Positions 45,102-54,760 of a DNA stretch of 64,000 bases are shown here, one piece after another; positions within the stretch are counted from its first letter, which is position 1, and each line of letters begins with the position of its first letter. The DNA comes from Bremerella sp. TYQ1 (GTDB taxonomy: Bacteria; Planctomycetota; Planctomycetia; Pirellulales; Pirellulaceae). The stretch is from the NCBI RefSeq assembly GCF_020150455.1, contig NZ_CP083740.1, positions 1,550,001 to 1,614,000 of the forward strand. The letters run 5' to 3'. Under the pieces are notes generated by a model, which had not been told where the DNA came from, did no database searches, and saw only the letters and a program-made list of their open reading frames with translations. A program made the position numbers and the translations under genes.

Positions 45102-46631
45102 ATGATTCATCCCAAGATATTCGCCCCGCTGACGCTTCTCTTGCTGCTTGTTGGCATCGTTCTTTCGCCGACCGAAGCCGATGCTGCCTACGCAGAATAC
45201 GAACTACGTGTGATCGACGCCCAGACGCAAATGCCGTGTTCGGCGAAGATCCGAATTACCAATTCTCGCGACAAAGCCCAGCGAATCGACGGGGCTTTAA
45301 TGATCGATGGCACCGCTTACTTCACCGGCGGCATAAAAATGAAGCTGCGACCGGGACAGTATGGCTTCCGGCTCGACGCAGGACCGGAATATCCGTTTAT
45401 GGAAGGGCATTTCATCCTCAATTCAGGCGACCAAGACAACCGCACGATCGAACTGAAACGCTTCATCGATATGAAGCAAGAAGGTTGGTACCCCGGCAAT
45501 GTTGCCCTGACCGGCCGCGTGAAAGACCTGGAAACGATTATGCTGGCGGACGATCTCGTCCTTGGAAATCGCATTACCTGGAACAATCAAGCCAATCCCT
45601 GGGCCGGCAAGCCGATAACCAACCTCCGAGACGAATTCGGGGCATTTCGCTCGATGTGGGACATGGGGGGCGAGGATAATCGAGCTGGCGGCAAAGTTTG
45701 GTTCGCCCAAATGAACGAACCACTTCCTGTGCAGCGTCTTCAGCCAGAATACCCCGCAGCCACTTTTTTTCAGGCCGATCTCGGTTCGGGGCATGCTATC
45801 GCTGGCAGTCCATTCGAGCCTGATCTTCCACTTTGGGTCTCCCGCGAATTTATCGACTCCGTCTGCATCCTAAGCCCCGAAGTCGAAGCCTACGACTTCA
45901 CCGACAAGCATCCGTTGGCCGAAAAAGCAGCCGAAATCCGTAAAGGAGACGTGACAGGGAAAGGACACCTGGCCCTTGATATCTACTACAAGCTGCTCGA
46001 AACCGGCATCCGCATGACACCAGTTGCCGCGAATGGGACCGATTCTGACGAGCAGTCCTCGCGGCTCGATCGTGTTTACGCCAAAGTCGACGGCGATTAC
46101 ACCCCGGAAGCCTGGTGGGATGCCGTCGAGTCTGGAAACGTTTTTGTCACCAACGGACCACTCTTGCGAGCGACCGTCGATGGCCAGCTTCCAGGGCACG
46201 TTTTCCCGATAAATATCGGTGAAAAGCACGAATTCCAGATCGCTCTCAGTCTCGCGACGCGGCAGAAAATTGCCTACTTAGAGGTGATCAAGAATGGAGA
46301 AAAGGACCTCGAAATCTCGCTCGACGAATACAAGGATCGCCAGGGCATATTGCCGCCGGTCGAGTTCAGCGACTCTGGATGGTTCCTCGTTCGCGTCGTC
46401 ACCGAGGAGTCTGGCTACTACCAATATGCGATGACCGCTCCGTTTTACGTTGAAGCCAATGGACAGCCGCGAATCAGCAAATCGGCGTCTGAATTCTTCC
46501 GCGATTGGGTCTTTCGCCGGGCCATGAACATCCAGCTTGCCGACGGTCCGCAACGGAACGAAATCATTGATTTACAGCGAGATGCTCGCGATTTCTGGCA
46601 AAAACGGGCCAAAGCCGCCAACGCCCCGTAG
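45102..46631 (+). CDS. Secreted CehA/McbA-like (PHP-related) protein, probably degenerate
   Basis: The start at ATG 45102 gives 509 aa with a signal peptide (PLTLLLLLVGIVLSPTEADA). An N-terminal beta domain (AEYELRVIDAQTQMPCSAKI) precedes a region whose layout resembles CehA/McbA metallohydrolases, including VAANGTDSDEQSS and VESGNVFVTNGPLL. At the expected metal site, where active members have a HxH-type motif after a Trp-Gly-Asp, the sequence reads WYPGNVALTGRV, so no such pair is present. It may be a non-catalytic relative. Call is from architecture, moderately uncertain. Confidence 0.55.
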   Translation: MIHPKIFAPLTLLLLLVGIVLSPTEADAAYAEYELRVIDAQTQMPCSAKIRITNSRDKAQRIDGALMIDGTAYFTGGIKMKLRPGQYGFRLDAGPEYPFMEGHFILNSGDQDNRTIELKRFIDMKQEGWYPGNVALTGRVKDLETIMLADDLVLGNRITWNNQANPWAGKPITNLRDEFGAFRSMWDMGGEDNRAGGKVWFAQMNEPLPVQRLQPEYPAATFFQADLGSGHAIAGSPFEPDLPLWVSREFIDSVCILSPEVEAYDFTDKHPLAEKAAEIRKGDVTGKGHLALDIYYKLLETGIRMTPVAANGTDSDEQSSRLDRVYAKVDGDYTPEAWWDAVESGNVFVTNGPLLRATVDGQLPGHVFPINIGEKHEFQIALSLATRQKIAYLEVIKNGEKDLEISLDEYKDRQGILPPVEFSDSGWFLVRVVTEESGYYQYAMTAPFYVEANGQPRISKSASEFFRDWVFRRAMNIQLADGPQRNEIIDLQRDARDFWQKRAKAANAP

Positions 46632-46742
46632 AATGTCGCCACGTTCTGGTGCCATGCTTCCCACTTTTCCTAAACCACTAGTGATGTTGCCGCGAACCGG
46701 TAAACTAGGGGTTTCGATCCTTACTCGAGACCTCCGCATACC

Positions 46743-47648
46743 ATGTCACCGTCGGCCGATTGGCGCAAGCTGTATCCCTTTTCGTCGCACACTTTGACGC
46801 TTCCTGAAGCGAATGTGAACTACGTCGACGAAGGTTCCGGCGAACCGATGCTGATGGTCCACGGCAACCCTACATGGTCGTTTTACTGGCGGAACATCAT
46901 TACCCAGTTCCGCGACTCGCACCGCATGGTAGCCATCGATCACGTCGGCTGCGGGCTCAGCGATAAGCCGCAGAAGTACAACTATTGCCTGCAGCAGCAC
47001 ATCAATAACTTGGTCGCGTTGATCGACCAGTTAGATCTCCGCGACATTAATCTGCTGGTCCACGACTGGGGTGGGGCAATTGGGCTTGGAGCCGCATTGG
47101 CTCGGCCAGATCGTTTCGCTCGGCTGGTACTGTTCAATACCGCAGCGTTTCCGCCTCCTTATTGCCCCACACGAATCCGGGCCTGCCGAATCCCTGGCTT
47201 CGGTCCCTGGATGGTACGAACGTTCAATGCATTTGCTCGTCCGGCATTAACGATGGCAACCGAAAAGCCAGAGCGGTTCACGCCGGACGTTTGTGCGGGA
47301 TACCTCGCTCCTTACGATAACTATGCCAATCGTATTGCGACGGCTCGCTTCGTTCAGGACATCCCCCTTTCCAAGAGCCACCCAACCTATGCGGTGTTGG
47401 AAACGATCGAGCAGGAGCTGCCCACGCTATCGCATCTGCCGATTCAACTAATTTGGGGCGCGAAAGACTGGTGTTTTCGGCTGGAATGTCTCGAACGCTT
47501 CCAGCTGATTTGGCCCACCGCCAGGGCCACCATTTTCAACGATGCAGGGCACTATGTCGTGGAAGACGCAAGCGAACGGATCGAGCCAATCTTGCGTGAT
47601 TTCCTGAAACAAGAGCCGACTCCGGCCGCGGCTGAGGCTCCGCAATGA
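46743..47648 (+). CDS. Haloalkane-dehalogenase-like alpha/beta hydrolase
   Basis: The 301-aa protein has the haloalkane dehalogenase (HLD)-type motifs: HGNPTWSFYWRNII at the oxyanion hole, the nucleophile elbow VHDWGGAIG with Asp as nucleophile (residue about 103), and a catalytic His in AGHYVVEDASE near the end. HLD homologs also act in olefin biosynthesis as OleB; the substrate here is unknown. The stop overlaps the start of the CitG-family gene by ATGA, so the two are translationally coupled. Confidence 0.85.
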   Translation: MSPSADWRKLYPFSSHTLTLPEANVNYVDEGSGEPMLMVHGNPTWSFYWRNIITQFRDSHRMVAIDHVGCGLSDKPQKYNYCLQQHINNLVALIDQLDLRDINLLVHDWGGAIGLGAALARPDRFARLVLFNTAAFPPPYCPTRIRACRIPGFGPWMVRTFNAFARPALTMATEKPERFTPDVCAGYLAPYDNYANRIATARFVQDIPLSKSHPTYAVLETIEQELPTLSHLPIQLIWGAKDWCFRLECLERFQLIWPTARATIFNDAGHYVVEDASERIEPILRDFLKQEPTPAAAEAPQ

Positions 47649-48502
47649 GCCAGTCGGAAGCCCTTTCGCTCGGTCAATTTGCCACGTTGGCCTGCACGCT
47701 GGAGGTTTGTGCCCCCAAGCCAGGCAACGTCCACCGCAGTGCCGACTTCGACGACGTCACGCTGCAAGACTTCTTGGCGAGTGCGATTGCTCTCGGACCG
47801 GTCTTCGATCGCGCCAACGATCTTTCGCTCGGTGAAATCGTTCGCGAAAGCATCCTCGCGACTTCCCGTGTCACCAAGACCAACACCAATTTGGGAATGG
47901 TTTTGCTGCTTGGCCCCTTGGCGAAAGCTAGTCCCGCGGGCCCATTGCAAGCAAACGCGACAGTGGTGATCGAACAATCTGATACCCAGGATGCGGCCGC
48001 GATTTACGAGGCAATTCGTCTCGCGAAACCAGGCGGGATGGCGAAATCCTCCAAGCATGACGTCTCGGGAGACGCACCCTCGCATATCGTTGATGCGATG
48101 CAGCTCGCGGCCGACCGCGACATGATCGCGAAGCAGTATACAAACGGTTTTGCCGAACTGTTTGATGCTGCCGTTCCGCTGCTGACTGATTCGAGCCATG
48201 CGTCACTTCCGCTAAGTCATCGCATTGTTCATGCTCATGTTTCGCTGATGGCCAGCCATCCCGATACGTTGATTGCTCGGAAGAATGGACAGGAAATGGC
48301 TGAGCAAAGTGCCGTGATGGCGCGACGGGTTCTGGATGCTGGTCCACCGTTTGAAGACGACTATCTACAGCAGCTTTCCAATCTCGACTTCTGGCTGCGG
48401 TGCGATGGGCACAAGCGAAACCCCGGCACCACGGCCGATATGATTGCGGCAGGGCTATTCGTATGCCTGCGGCAACAGCGGATTGTTTCCCCGTTCGTTT
48501 AA
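47645..48502 (+). CDS. Triphosphoribosyl-dephospho-CoA synthase (CitG) family protein
   Basis: The 285-aa product starts at ATG 47645, overlapping the hydrolase stop. CitG-family motifs are visible: ALSLGQFATLACTLEVCAPK then PGNVHRSADF, TKTNTNLGMVLLLGPLA, and GMAKSSKHDV with the AEQSAVMARR stretch later. CitG makes the prosthetic group precursor of citrate lyase, but no citrate lyase genes are near. The neighbour is a PTPS-type gene, and CitG homologs occur near pterin-linked C1 genes in methylotrophs and planctomycetes, so a pterin-related job is possible. That is inference. Confidence 0.75.
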   Translation: MSQSEALSLGQFATLACTLEVCAPKPGNVHRSADFDDVTLQDFLASAIALGPVFDRANDLSLGEIVRESILATSRVTKTNTNLGMVLLLGPLAKASPAGPLQANATVVIEQSDTQDAAAIYEAIRLAKPGGMAKSSKHDVSGDAPSHIVDAMQLAADRDMIAKQYTNGFAELFDAAVPLLTDSSHASLPLSHRIVHAHVSLMASHPDTLIARKNGQEMAEQSAVMARRVLDAGPPFEDDYLQQLSNLDFWLRCDGHKRNPGTTADMIAAGLFVCLRQQRIVSPFV

Positions 48503-48526
48503 CGTTTTCCCACAGGAGTTCCACGC

Positions 48527-49012
48527 ATGCCGGTTCGTAATTGGGTCAAGCTGACCAAAGATCACCTGGTCTTTAGTGCAGGGCACTTCATTACATTCGG
48601 CGGTGACGTCTGCGAACGAATTCATGGCCACAATTACCGTGTAGAAGTCGAACTGCATGGTCCGTTGGACGAGAATCATTATGTCGTTGATTTCATTGCG
48701 CTTCGTGATTCGCTGCAAGAGATCGTCAACGGATTGGATCACCGGATGCTACTTCCGACTCAGCATCCGGCCATTGCTGTGACGAGTGACGAAAAGGAAA
48801 TCACCGCGACATTCGAGGACCGCCGCTGGGTGTTTCCTAAGGAAGAATGCATCCTGCTCGACATTCCCAACACCACGACCGAACTGCTGGCTCAGTGGAT
48901 TGGCGAACAGCTGTTGAGGGCACTTGAGCAGAAGCTACGGTGGAAACCCGAAGTCCTCCGCGTTGGTGTTGACGAAAATTACGGTCAGTGGGGTTATTGC
49001 GAATTTTCATAG
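48527..49012 (+). CDS. 6-pyruvoyl-tetrahydropterin synthase / QueD family enzyme
   Basis: The 161-aa product has the PTPS/QueD zinc-ligand pattern: SAGHFI, then CERIHGHNYRVEV (C-x3-HGH), and VVDFIALRDSLQEIVNGLDHRML. The C-terminal VDENYGQWGYCEF is also typical. An insert (about 85-115) adds to the usual length of around 120. The enzyme acts on dihydroneopterin triphosphate; QueD makes a queuosine precursor and related forms make tetrahydropterins. It follows the CitG-family gene by 24 bp; a tetrahydromethanopterin role is possible but unproven. Confidence 0.8.
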   Translation: MPVRNWVKLTKDHLVFSAGHFITFGGDVCERIHGHNYRVEVELHGPLDENHYVVDFIALRDSLQEIVNGLDHRMLLPTQHPAIAVTSDEKEITATFEDRRWVFPKEECILLDIPNTTTELLAQWIGEQLLRALEQKLRWKPEVLRVGVDENYGQWGYCEFS

Positions 49013-49282
49013 TCACGGCCGACCAAACGACCGGAATATCTGCTTCAGGCGTACCTCTATAACGCCGCACACAACGACGTAATCGCCGGCAATCTACCGT
49101 TTTGCGCTAAAGAAACATCCCATTCATTCGTTGCCTACGGAATTTGGTTTGACGGCGCGAAGCAGCGTTCTATTTTTGGAAGTCTTCCGAGCAGGAGAAC
49201 GCTTCACGCACAGCATTGAAGCCGCAGCGAACGAAGACCTATCGTCGCTTCACAGTCGTCACAATAAAATTCGGTGCCCACC

Positions 49283-49762
49283 ATGCAGGTCGAATACATC
49301 AATCCGTTCATCCGCTCTACCACTGTCACTTTTGACACGATGTTGGGCTGCACCATCAAACGCGACAAACTGTGCATGGCCGATCAGGTCAGCGATGAAT
49401 ACGAAATCAGCGGTGTGATCGGTCTTTCGGGCAGAGCCCAAGGCTCGGTGGTCGTTAGCCTTTCTCGAGAAGTGGCCATCCAAGGTGCCGCCGCGATGCT
49501 GATGATGGACCCGAACGATTTCGATGGTCTGTGCGACGACGTAATCGATGCCGTCGGCGAAATCGCCAACATGGTTGCTGGTTCCGCCAAAGCGGAGCTG
49601 GAAGAATTCAATCTGTCGATCAGCTTGCCGAACGTCGTGCTCGGACACCCTCCTGACATTCGCTTCCCTTCGGAAATCAAGCCAATCGCTGTGACATTTG
49701 ATTGCCCATGGGGCCCGATGGCACTGAAAGTTGGCTTCACGCCGCTGCACGCCGCGGTCTAA
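49283..49762 (+). CDS. CheX-type chemotaxis phosphatase
   Basis: The 159-aa product, from ATG 49283 (GTG 49274 is the alternative), reads as a CheX/CheC-like domain: INPFIRSTTVTFDTMLGC, then a strand VIGLSGRAQGSVVVSLS, and the ExxN signature GEIANMVAGSAK. CheX dephosphorylates CheY-P. The fliG gene lies 210 bp downstream, which fits a motility role. No cheY or cheA is visible in this window. Confidence 0.85.
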   Translation: MQVEYINPFIRSTTVTFDTMLGCTIKRDKLCMADQVSDEYEISGVIGLSGRAQGSVVVSLSREVAIQGAAAMLMMDPNDFDGLCDDVIDAVGEIANMVAGSAKAELEEFNLSISLPNVVLGHPPDIRFPSEIKPIAVTFDCPWGPMALKVGFTPLHAAV

Positions 49763-49972
49763 CCGACGACGAAACCATTCGATCTCCCCGAGCAAACTCG
49801 GGGACCATCAGGCGGCGAGTACAAAGTTCTCGTCGCTGTTCGCGTTTCTTGGATGCACCAACGCTAGCACGCAGCACTCGTGCAATTTTCGCTAATCGTC
49901 AAAGTCAAACTTGTCGATGAATAGCGATACACGGTCGATTTTGTCCGAAACGTCTCACCGCCTAGCCCAAAT

Positions 49973-51001
49973 ATGTCCGGTAAACGCGATCCCAGTCAGC
50001 ACTTCTCGAACCCTGCGCTTCGCAAGGCCGCCATCATTTTGATGTCGCTTCCCGAGGACGCAGCCGCTCAGCTGATGGGTAAGCTAACCCCGAAACAGGT
50101 CGAGTTGGTCTGTATCGAGATCGCTCAGCTCGACAATTTGAGTGGGCCGGAACAAGAGGCGGCCATCCTTTCGTTTGCCGAGCAAAACCCCAATCAGTTG
50201 GGAGGTGGTGGAGGAGGCATCAGTCTTGCGAAGTCACTTGTGACCAAAGCGCTGGGCAAAAACGCCACCGAAACGCTCGACAACGTACGGCAATCGGTCG
50301 AGTCGGTACCGTTCGGTTTTCTGCGCAAAGTCGACAGCCAGAACTTGTTGACGTTTATCGTCGACGAACACCCGCAAACGATCGCGCTGATTCTGTCGCA
50401 CCTGCCGGCATCGTACGGGGCCGAGCTCATCTCGGGGCTACCCGCGGAACGCCAGCTATCAGTGATTCGCCGCATCGCGAACATGGGGCAAACCAACCCC
50501 GAGGTGATCCGCGAAGTCGAACGAGGCCTCGAAGATCGAATGGCCAGCGTGATGAGCCAATCGTTTGAGAATGCCGGAGGTATTCCGAGCGTCGCCGAGA
50601 TCCTCAACGTGACCGACCGCACCACTGGAAAAGCGCTGCTGGAAAATCTGTCGCAGGAAGACCCTGACCTGGTCGAAGAAATCCGCCGCTTGATGTTCGT
50701 CTTCGACGACATCCAGAAGCTGATGGACAAAGACATTCAAGCGGTGCTCAAAAACGTCGAGACATCGCAGTGGGCAATGGCCCTCAAAGGTGCCAGCCAA
50801 GATCTGCGAGACAAGATCGTCGGGAATATGTCCAAGCGAGCCGGCGAAATGCTGCTCGAAGAAATGGACTTCCTCGGTTCGGTCAAACTTTCGGAAGTGG
50901 AAGCCGTTCAACAGCAGATCGTCGACATCGTTCGCCGCTTGGAAGATGCCGGAGAAATCCAGCTGACCGCAAGCGACGAAGAAGAAATGATGATCCAATA
51001 A
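49973..51001 (+). CDS. fliG: Flagellar motor switch protein FliG
   Basis: FliG is the rotor protein that contacts the stator and sets rotation direction. The 342-aa protein has the N-terminal domain (RKAAIILMSLPEDAAAQLMG), the EHPQTIALILSHL motif in the middle domain (about 130), and the C-terminal motor domain with MFVFDDIQKLMDKDI and charged helix QWAMALKGASQDLRDKIVGN. Gly-rich linker LGGGGGGISL lies near 78. A terminator follows. Other flagellar ring genes are not adjacent; FlgI-like protein lies at 41340. Confidence 0.96.
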   Translation: MSGKRDPSQHFSNPALRKAAIILMSLPEDAAAQLMGKLTPKQVELVCIEIAQLDNLSGPEQEAAILSFAEQNPNQLGGGGGGISLAKSLVTKALGKNATETLDNVRQSVESVPFGFLRKVDSQNLLTFIVDEHPQTIALILSHLPASYGAELISGLPAERQLSVIRRIANMGQTNPEVIREVERGLEDRMASVMSQSFENAGGIPSVAEILNVTDRTTGKALLENLSQEDPDLVEEIRRLMFVFDDIQKLMDKDIQAVLKNVETSQWAMALKGASQDLRDKIVGNMSKRAGEMLLEEMDFLGSVKLSEVEAVQQQIVDIVRRLEDAGEIQLTASDEEEMMIQ

Positions 51002-51027
51002 AACGCCTTCCCAGCCAACAAGAAGCG

Positions 51028-51064
51028 AAAAGAGTCCCACGACAACCCGCGGGACTCTTTTTTA
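51028..51064 (+). terminator. Terminator of fliG
   Basis: GAGTCCC (51032-51038) pairs with GGGACTC (51051-51057), with an A4 stretch before and T6 after. Confidence 0.87.
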
Positions 51065-51088
51065 TTGGCATCAAACCGAACGCGACGC

Positions 51089-54000
51089 TTAGTCTCGCCA
51101 GGCAACGGCAATATCCGTGATCAGCTCTTCGTCCGCAAATGTTTCCTCAGAGGTGTCCTCGTCTGGTCCAACGAAGTAATCGGCTGGGGAGGGCATCCAG
51201 TAATCGATCTGCGACAAGCTTTCATCCAGCGGCGTGAACGATTCGCTTGATTCCGCCAGTCCACAGAACGAGGAAGCTTCCTGAATCTCGACATGGTTTG
51301 TCGCGCTGGAATTCGATTCGGAAAGCGGCAACACAAATGGCTCACCTTCCAAAATCAGCCCCGGCGTGCTGGCAGTTTCAGCCACAACGACTTCCTCTCC
51401 TTCCAACTGAACGGTAGGCTCGCCTCCGATCAACAGCGACTGGCTTTGTACGGCCATCGTTGCGCCTGTTCCGTCCCAGTCGCCGATCACGGGAATCCAA
51501 TTCGGCGGATCATTGCGTGGTGGAACAACGATTAAATTGGAAATGCTTCCATCGATCTTGTTGTTCATATACCACGTGCCGTTACTTGGATCGTACAAGC
51601 CGATCGTATCTTGGCCGTTGCCGTTCCAGTCTCCGGCGTAAGGAATCCAAGTCGAAGGCAATGGATTCGGCAGGTCGACGATCACACCATACGGTGCGCC
51701 GGTGCTTGAATCGATCGCCGTCGACCAGCCTCCGTTGAGCTGGTTATTGAGATACCAGTTGTTCGTCGCGGGGTCGTACAAGCCAAACGTATCTCCGCCG
51801 AGCCCGTCCCAGTTGCCAGCGATCGGCAGCCATGTGGTTGGCAAGCCTCCGGGGCGATCGATAAAGATATCACCACTCCAATCAAACACCGGGCCAGGCG
51901 TTCCGGAAGGATGAGCCGCCGCCGCAAGCGTCAGCTCGGTATTCAATCGCCAGTCATTGCTGACAGGGTCGTACAAACCTAGTTCATCAATGCCGTCGTT
52001 GTCCCAGTCGCCTACAACCGGCTTCCAGCCCAGCAGGTTGCGTGGGATACGAATCGTTTGATATCCGGTAATCGAGCCATCAAGCTGATTGCTGATGTAG
52101 GCTTCGCCCAAGACAGGATCGAACACGCCAACCGAGTCCTTGCCGTCTCCGTCCCAGTCGCCGGCCAGCGGCAGAAAGTAGGATGGATCGTTTTGATTGG
52201 CGTTGAACGTGATCATATCGGCAATGGTTCCGTCCGAGCGGTTGCTGAGGAACCAATTGTTGGTGACCGGATCGTACAAGCCTTGCGTGTCGTAGTAGGT
52301 CACGTCAGGCAGTTTTTCGACCGATATCGTCGTATCCAGATCGCCATTCATGAACTGCGGCGTGTAGTCTTTCTGGTAACGATAAATACGGAACGTCAAA
52401 TTCCCCTGCACGCCATCGATGCCCTGGATGTTGACCGGAGGAATCGCTTCGTTGTAATCCAATGCACCTGGAGGTCCATCGTATTGCAAGGAAAGTGGAT
52501 TGCGATATTCCCAGACGATGTTGCCTTGCGGGGTGACCTCAAAGAAACGTCCTTCGGTTCCTTCATTGATCAGTGTGTTGCCGTTAGGCAGTCGCTGAGC
52601 CCCAGAAATAATCCGGGCAAAGAAGTTCGACTTCACTGGTGCCGAGTATGTCCATTCCGCCGCATAGGGTGCATAGGCATAGTTGGGAACCAACGTGTAG
52701 AAATGTGGATCGTACAACCCGACGGTGTCGAAGCCGTCGTTATTCCAGTCGCCCGCCATCGGGATCCAGTCGTACGGCACATTCACAGGCACACGAAAAC
52801 TAAACTGGGCAGTCGTTGAACCATCGAAGCGGTTATTGAGGTACCAATAGTCGGCATTGGGATTGTAAACGCCGAAGGTATCGAACCCGTTGTTGTTCCA
52901 GTCGCCTGCGATCGGACGCCAATCGTTTCCGACAGGGCCATGAGCGGCTTGAGCAATGAACGTGGCATTGTTGTTGGTATACGACCACTGCCCACTGGGC
53001 TGATGATAAAGGGCAACGCTATCGCCTCCGGCACCATCCCAATTGCCTGCAATCGGCAACCAACCGACACCGCCGTTGCCAGGGCCGACGAACGTGGTCC
53101 AGTTGCTGCCGCCGGCATGCAAATAGAACGTGTTCGTGGCAGGATTGTAGAAGCCGACGGTATCGGCACCATCGTTGTTCCAGTCGCCACTGATCGGCTT
53201 CCAGCCGGCTCCAGCACCGTCAGGGCCACTAAACGTTTGCAGGTCGGTCCAAACGGTAGCGGACGCAGTCAGATTGGTCAGTAAAACCACGTTGTTTTCG
53301 GGATCGTACATCCCAGCCGAATCGCCGCCAACACCATCCCAATTGCCAGTCACTGGAAGCCAAGACGCCGACCAAGGATTGTCGAGATTCGCAAAGTCTT
53401 CGACGTAGTTTAACTTTCGCGTGCCGAACACGATCATGTCTACGTCGGACGTTTCGTTGCGGTTGTTGAAGTAGAACTGCTGATCGTCAGGCGAATCAAT
53501 TTCAAGCACTTGCGACCAGTTTTCGTTTCCACGTCGTCCCCAACCGTTGTCGAAGACCAGGAAGTTCTGCCCAGGGTCGATGTCGCGATCGATCCAAGTT
53601 GCATCGTGCTGATATCGCATCTGCTGAGCCGCGAGACTACCGCGATCGTAAACGTGCGGGCTACCCCAGCGATAAAGAATTCCGCCACCCATGCCGCTGC
53701 GTCCACCAGATTCGGTTCTTGCTTCCGCGGTGGTCGTGCTGTGATCGATTACCCAGAATTCGCTGAACTCACGCGAAGAAACGACGATCTGATCGAGTTC
53801 GGCGTTGTAGTCGAGACCATTGAAGTGGGTCCAGTCAGCCAAGATAGACCCGGCCCCGAACACTTCAGGAATGTAGTTGATGTCGACGCGCTGAGGATTG
53901 GCCGAAACGCTGCCATAGTTTTGACGGTTGGGATACTTGTCTTGCACAACATGATCAATCAAGGACCACTGCCAAACAATGGCGTCTCGCGAGCTGGTCA

Positions 54001-54655
54001 GCACACCGTTTTGCATAGTGCTGATGCTTGGATCGATTTCGATGATCGCGTCGGGCCACAGTTCGTATCGCGTGCTGGCTTGCAGCGTGCTTGGATCCCG
54101 TCCTTGTGCGACAGCTTCATCGTAGCGAACACGCTGCCAGGCGATCGCCAGGATATTGCCGTTCGGCATCACCTCGAAATCGTGATGCAATCGAAGATCG
54201 CGATTCGGCAGACCATTGTTGACTTCGTTCAAATCGAACTGCCACTTCAAATCGCCGTACCAGCTGAACAGCTCCAGTCGACCGGAAGCCCCCGGAGCCG
54301 TCATTTCGCCGGCAACGTTGGGCGTTTGAGCCGCACGGATCATATCGCCTGGCTCGTAAACGCCTGTCTCGTCGGAGGCGGCCAATTCGGAACCGATCAG
54401 GTACGAAGCCATCGGATTGTATTGGCTAACCCAACGGTTGACCTCGTGTCCCTCTTGATCGATCAAGTAGGTGATCCGAGAAGTCGACGGGGCAATCAGC
54501 GTGTAACCGTCGTTGGCTTGCGGCGAATTGGCGAAAAGCCCTACGGTGTTGACCGCCAGCAACCGGCGATCTTCCATCTGCTCGATGCGATTAACGCGAT
54601 GACGTTTGCGGCGTTTGTTGGAAGTGCGACAGCGAAGATCGTGCGAGGTACCCAT
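51089..54655 (-). CDS. Large surface protein: arylsulfotransferase-like domain with intercalated repeats
   Basis: From ATG 54655 (AGGAAT about 9 nt upstream), the product is about 1188 aa. The N-terminal basic stretch and EQMEDRRLLAV (about 26-35) is a planctomycete surface-protein leader motif. Residues about 45-400 resemble arylsulfotransferases (LRLHHDFEVMPNGNILAIAW; YNAELDQIVVSSREFSEFWV; RYQHDATWID). A propeller-like repeat, W-x-P-x-x-G-[DN]-W-[DN]-x-x-G-x-D-x-x-G-x-[YF]-[DN]-P, then occurs about ten times; roughly five copies lie between that part and a returning ASST-like segment (ISGAQRLPNGNTLINEG; GNIVWEYRNP). Whether the enzyme is active is unknown. The C-terminal tail is acidic. Confidence 0.8.
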   Translation of the reverse strand: MGTSHDLRCRTSNKRRKRHRVNRIEQMEDRRLLAVNTVGLFANSPQANDGYTLIAPSTSRITYLIDQEGHEVNRWVSQYNPMASYLIGSELAASDETGVYEPGDMIRAAQTPNVAGEMTAPGASGRLELFSWYGDLKWQFDLNEVNNGLPNRDLRLHHDFEVMPNGNILAIAWQRVRYDEAVAQGRDPSTLQASTRYELWPDAIIEIDPSISTMQNGVLTSSRDAIVWQWSLIDHVVQDKYPNRQNYGSVSANPQRVDINYIPEVFGAGSILADWTHFNGLDYNAELDQIVVSSREFSEFWVIDHSTTTAEARTESGGRSGMGGGILYRWGSPHVYDRGSLAAQQMRYQHDATWIDRDIDPGQNFLVFDNGWGRRGNENWSQVLEIDSPDDQQFYFNNRNETSDVDMIVFGTRKLNYVEDFANLDNPWSASWLPVTGNWDGVGGDSAGMYDPENNVVLLTNLTASATVWTDLQTFSGPDGAGAGWKPISGDWNNDGADTVGFYNPATNTFYLHAGGSNWTTFVGPGNGGVGWLPIAGNWDGAGGDSVALYHQPSGQWSYTNNNATFIAQAAHGPVGNDWRPIAGDWNNNGFDTFGVYNPNADYWYLNNRFDGSTTAQFSFRVPVNVPYDWIPMAGDWNNDGFDTVGLYDPHFYTLVPNYAYAPYAAEWTYSAPVKSNFFARIISGAQRLPNGNTLINEGTEGRFFEVTPQGNIVWEYRNPLSLQYDGPPGALDYNEAIPPVNIQGIDGVQGNLTFRIYRYQKDYTPQFMNGDLDTTISVEKLPDVTYYDTQGLYDPVTNNWFLSNRSDGTIADMITFNANQNDPSYFLPLAGDWDGDGKDSVGVFDPVLGEAYISNQLDGSITGYQTIRIPRNLLGWKPVVGDWDNDGIDELGLYDPVSNDWRLNTELTLAAAAHPSGTPGPVFDWSGDIFIDRPGGLPTTWLPIAGNWDGLGGDTFGLYDPATNNWYLNNQLNGGWSTAIDSSTGAPYGVIVDLPNPLPSTWIPYAGDWNGNGQDTIGLYDPSNGTWYMNNKIDGSISNLIVVPPRNDPPNWIPVIGDWDGTGATMAVQSQSLLIGGEPTVQLEGEEVVVAETASTPGLILEGEPFVLPLSESNSSATNHVEIQEASSFCGLAESSESFTPLDESLSQIDYWMPSPADYFVGPDEDTSEETFADEELITDIAVAWRD

Positions 54656-54760
54656 CTGGTTGCCATTCCTTAGTACATAGCGGTCCGGGAAGAGAAACTG
54701 CTCTACAACGGAAGTAGGTTGAACCAGATAGCGGCGGCCAACTCGAAACCATCCGAGCAA

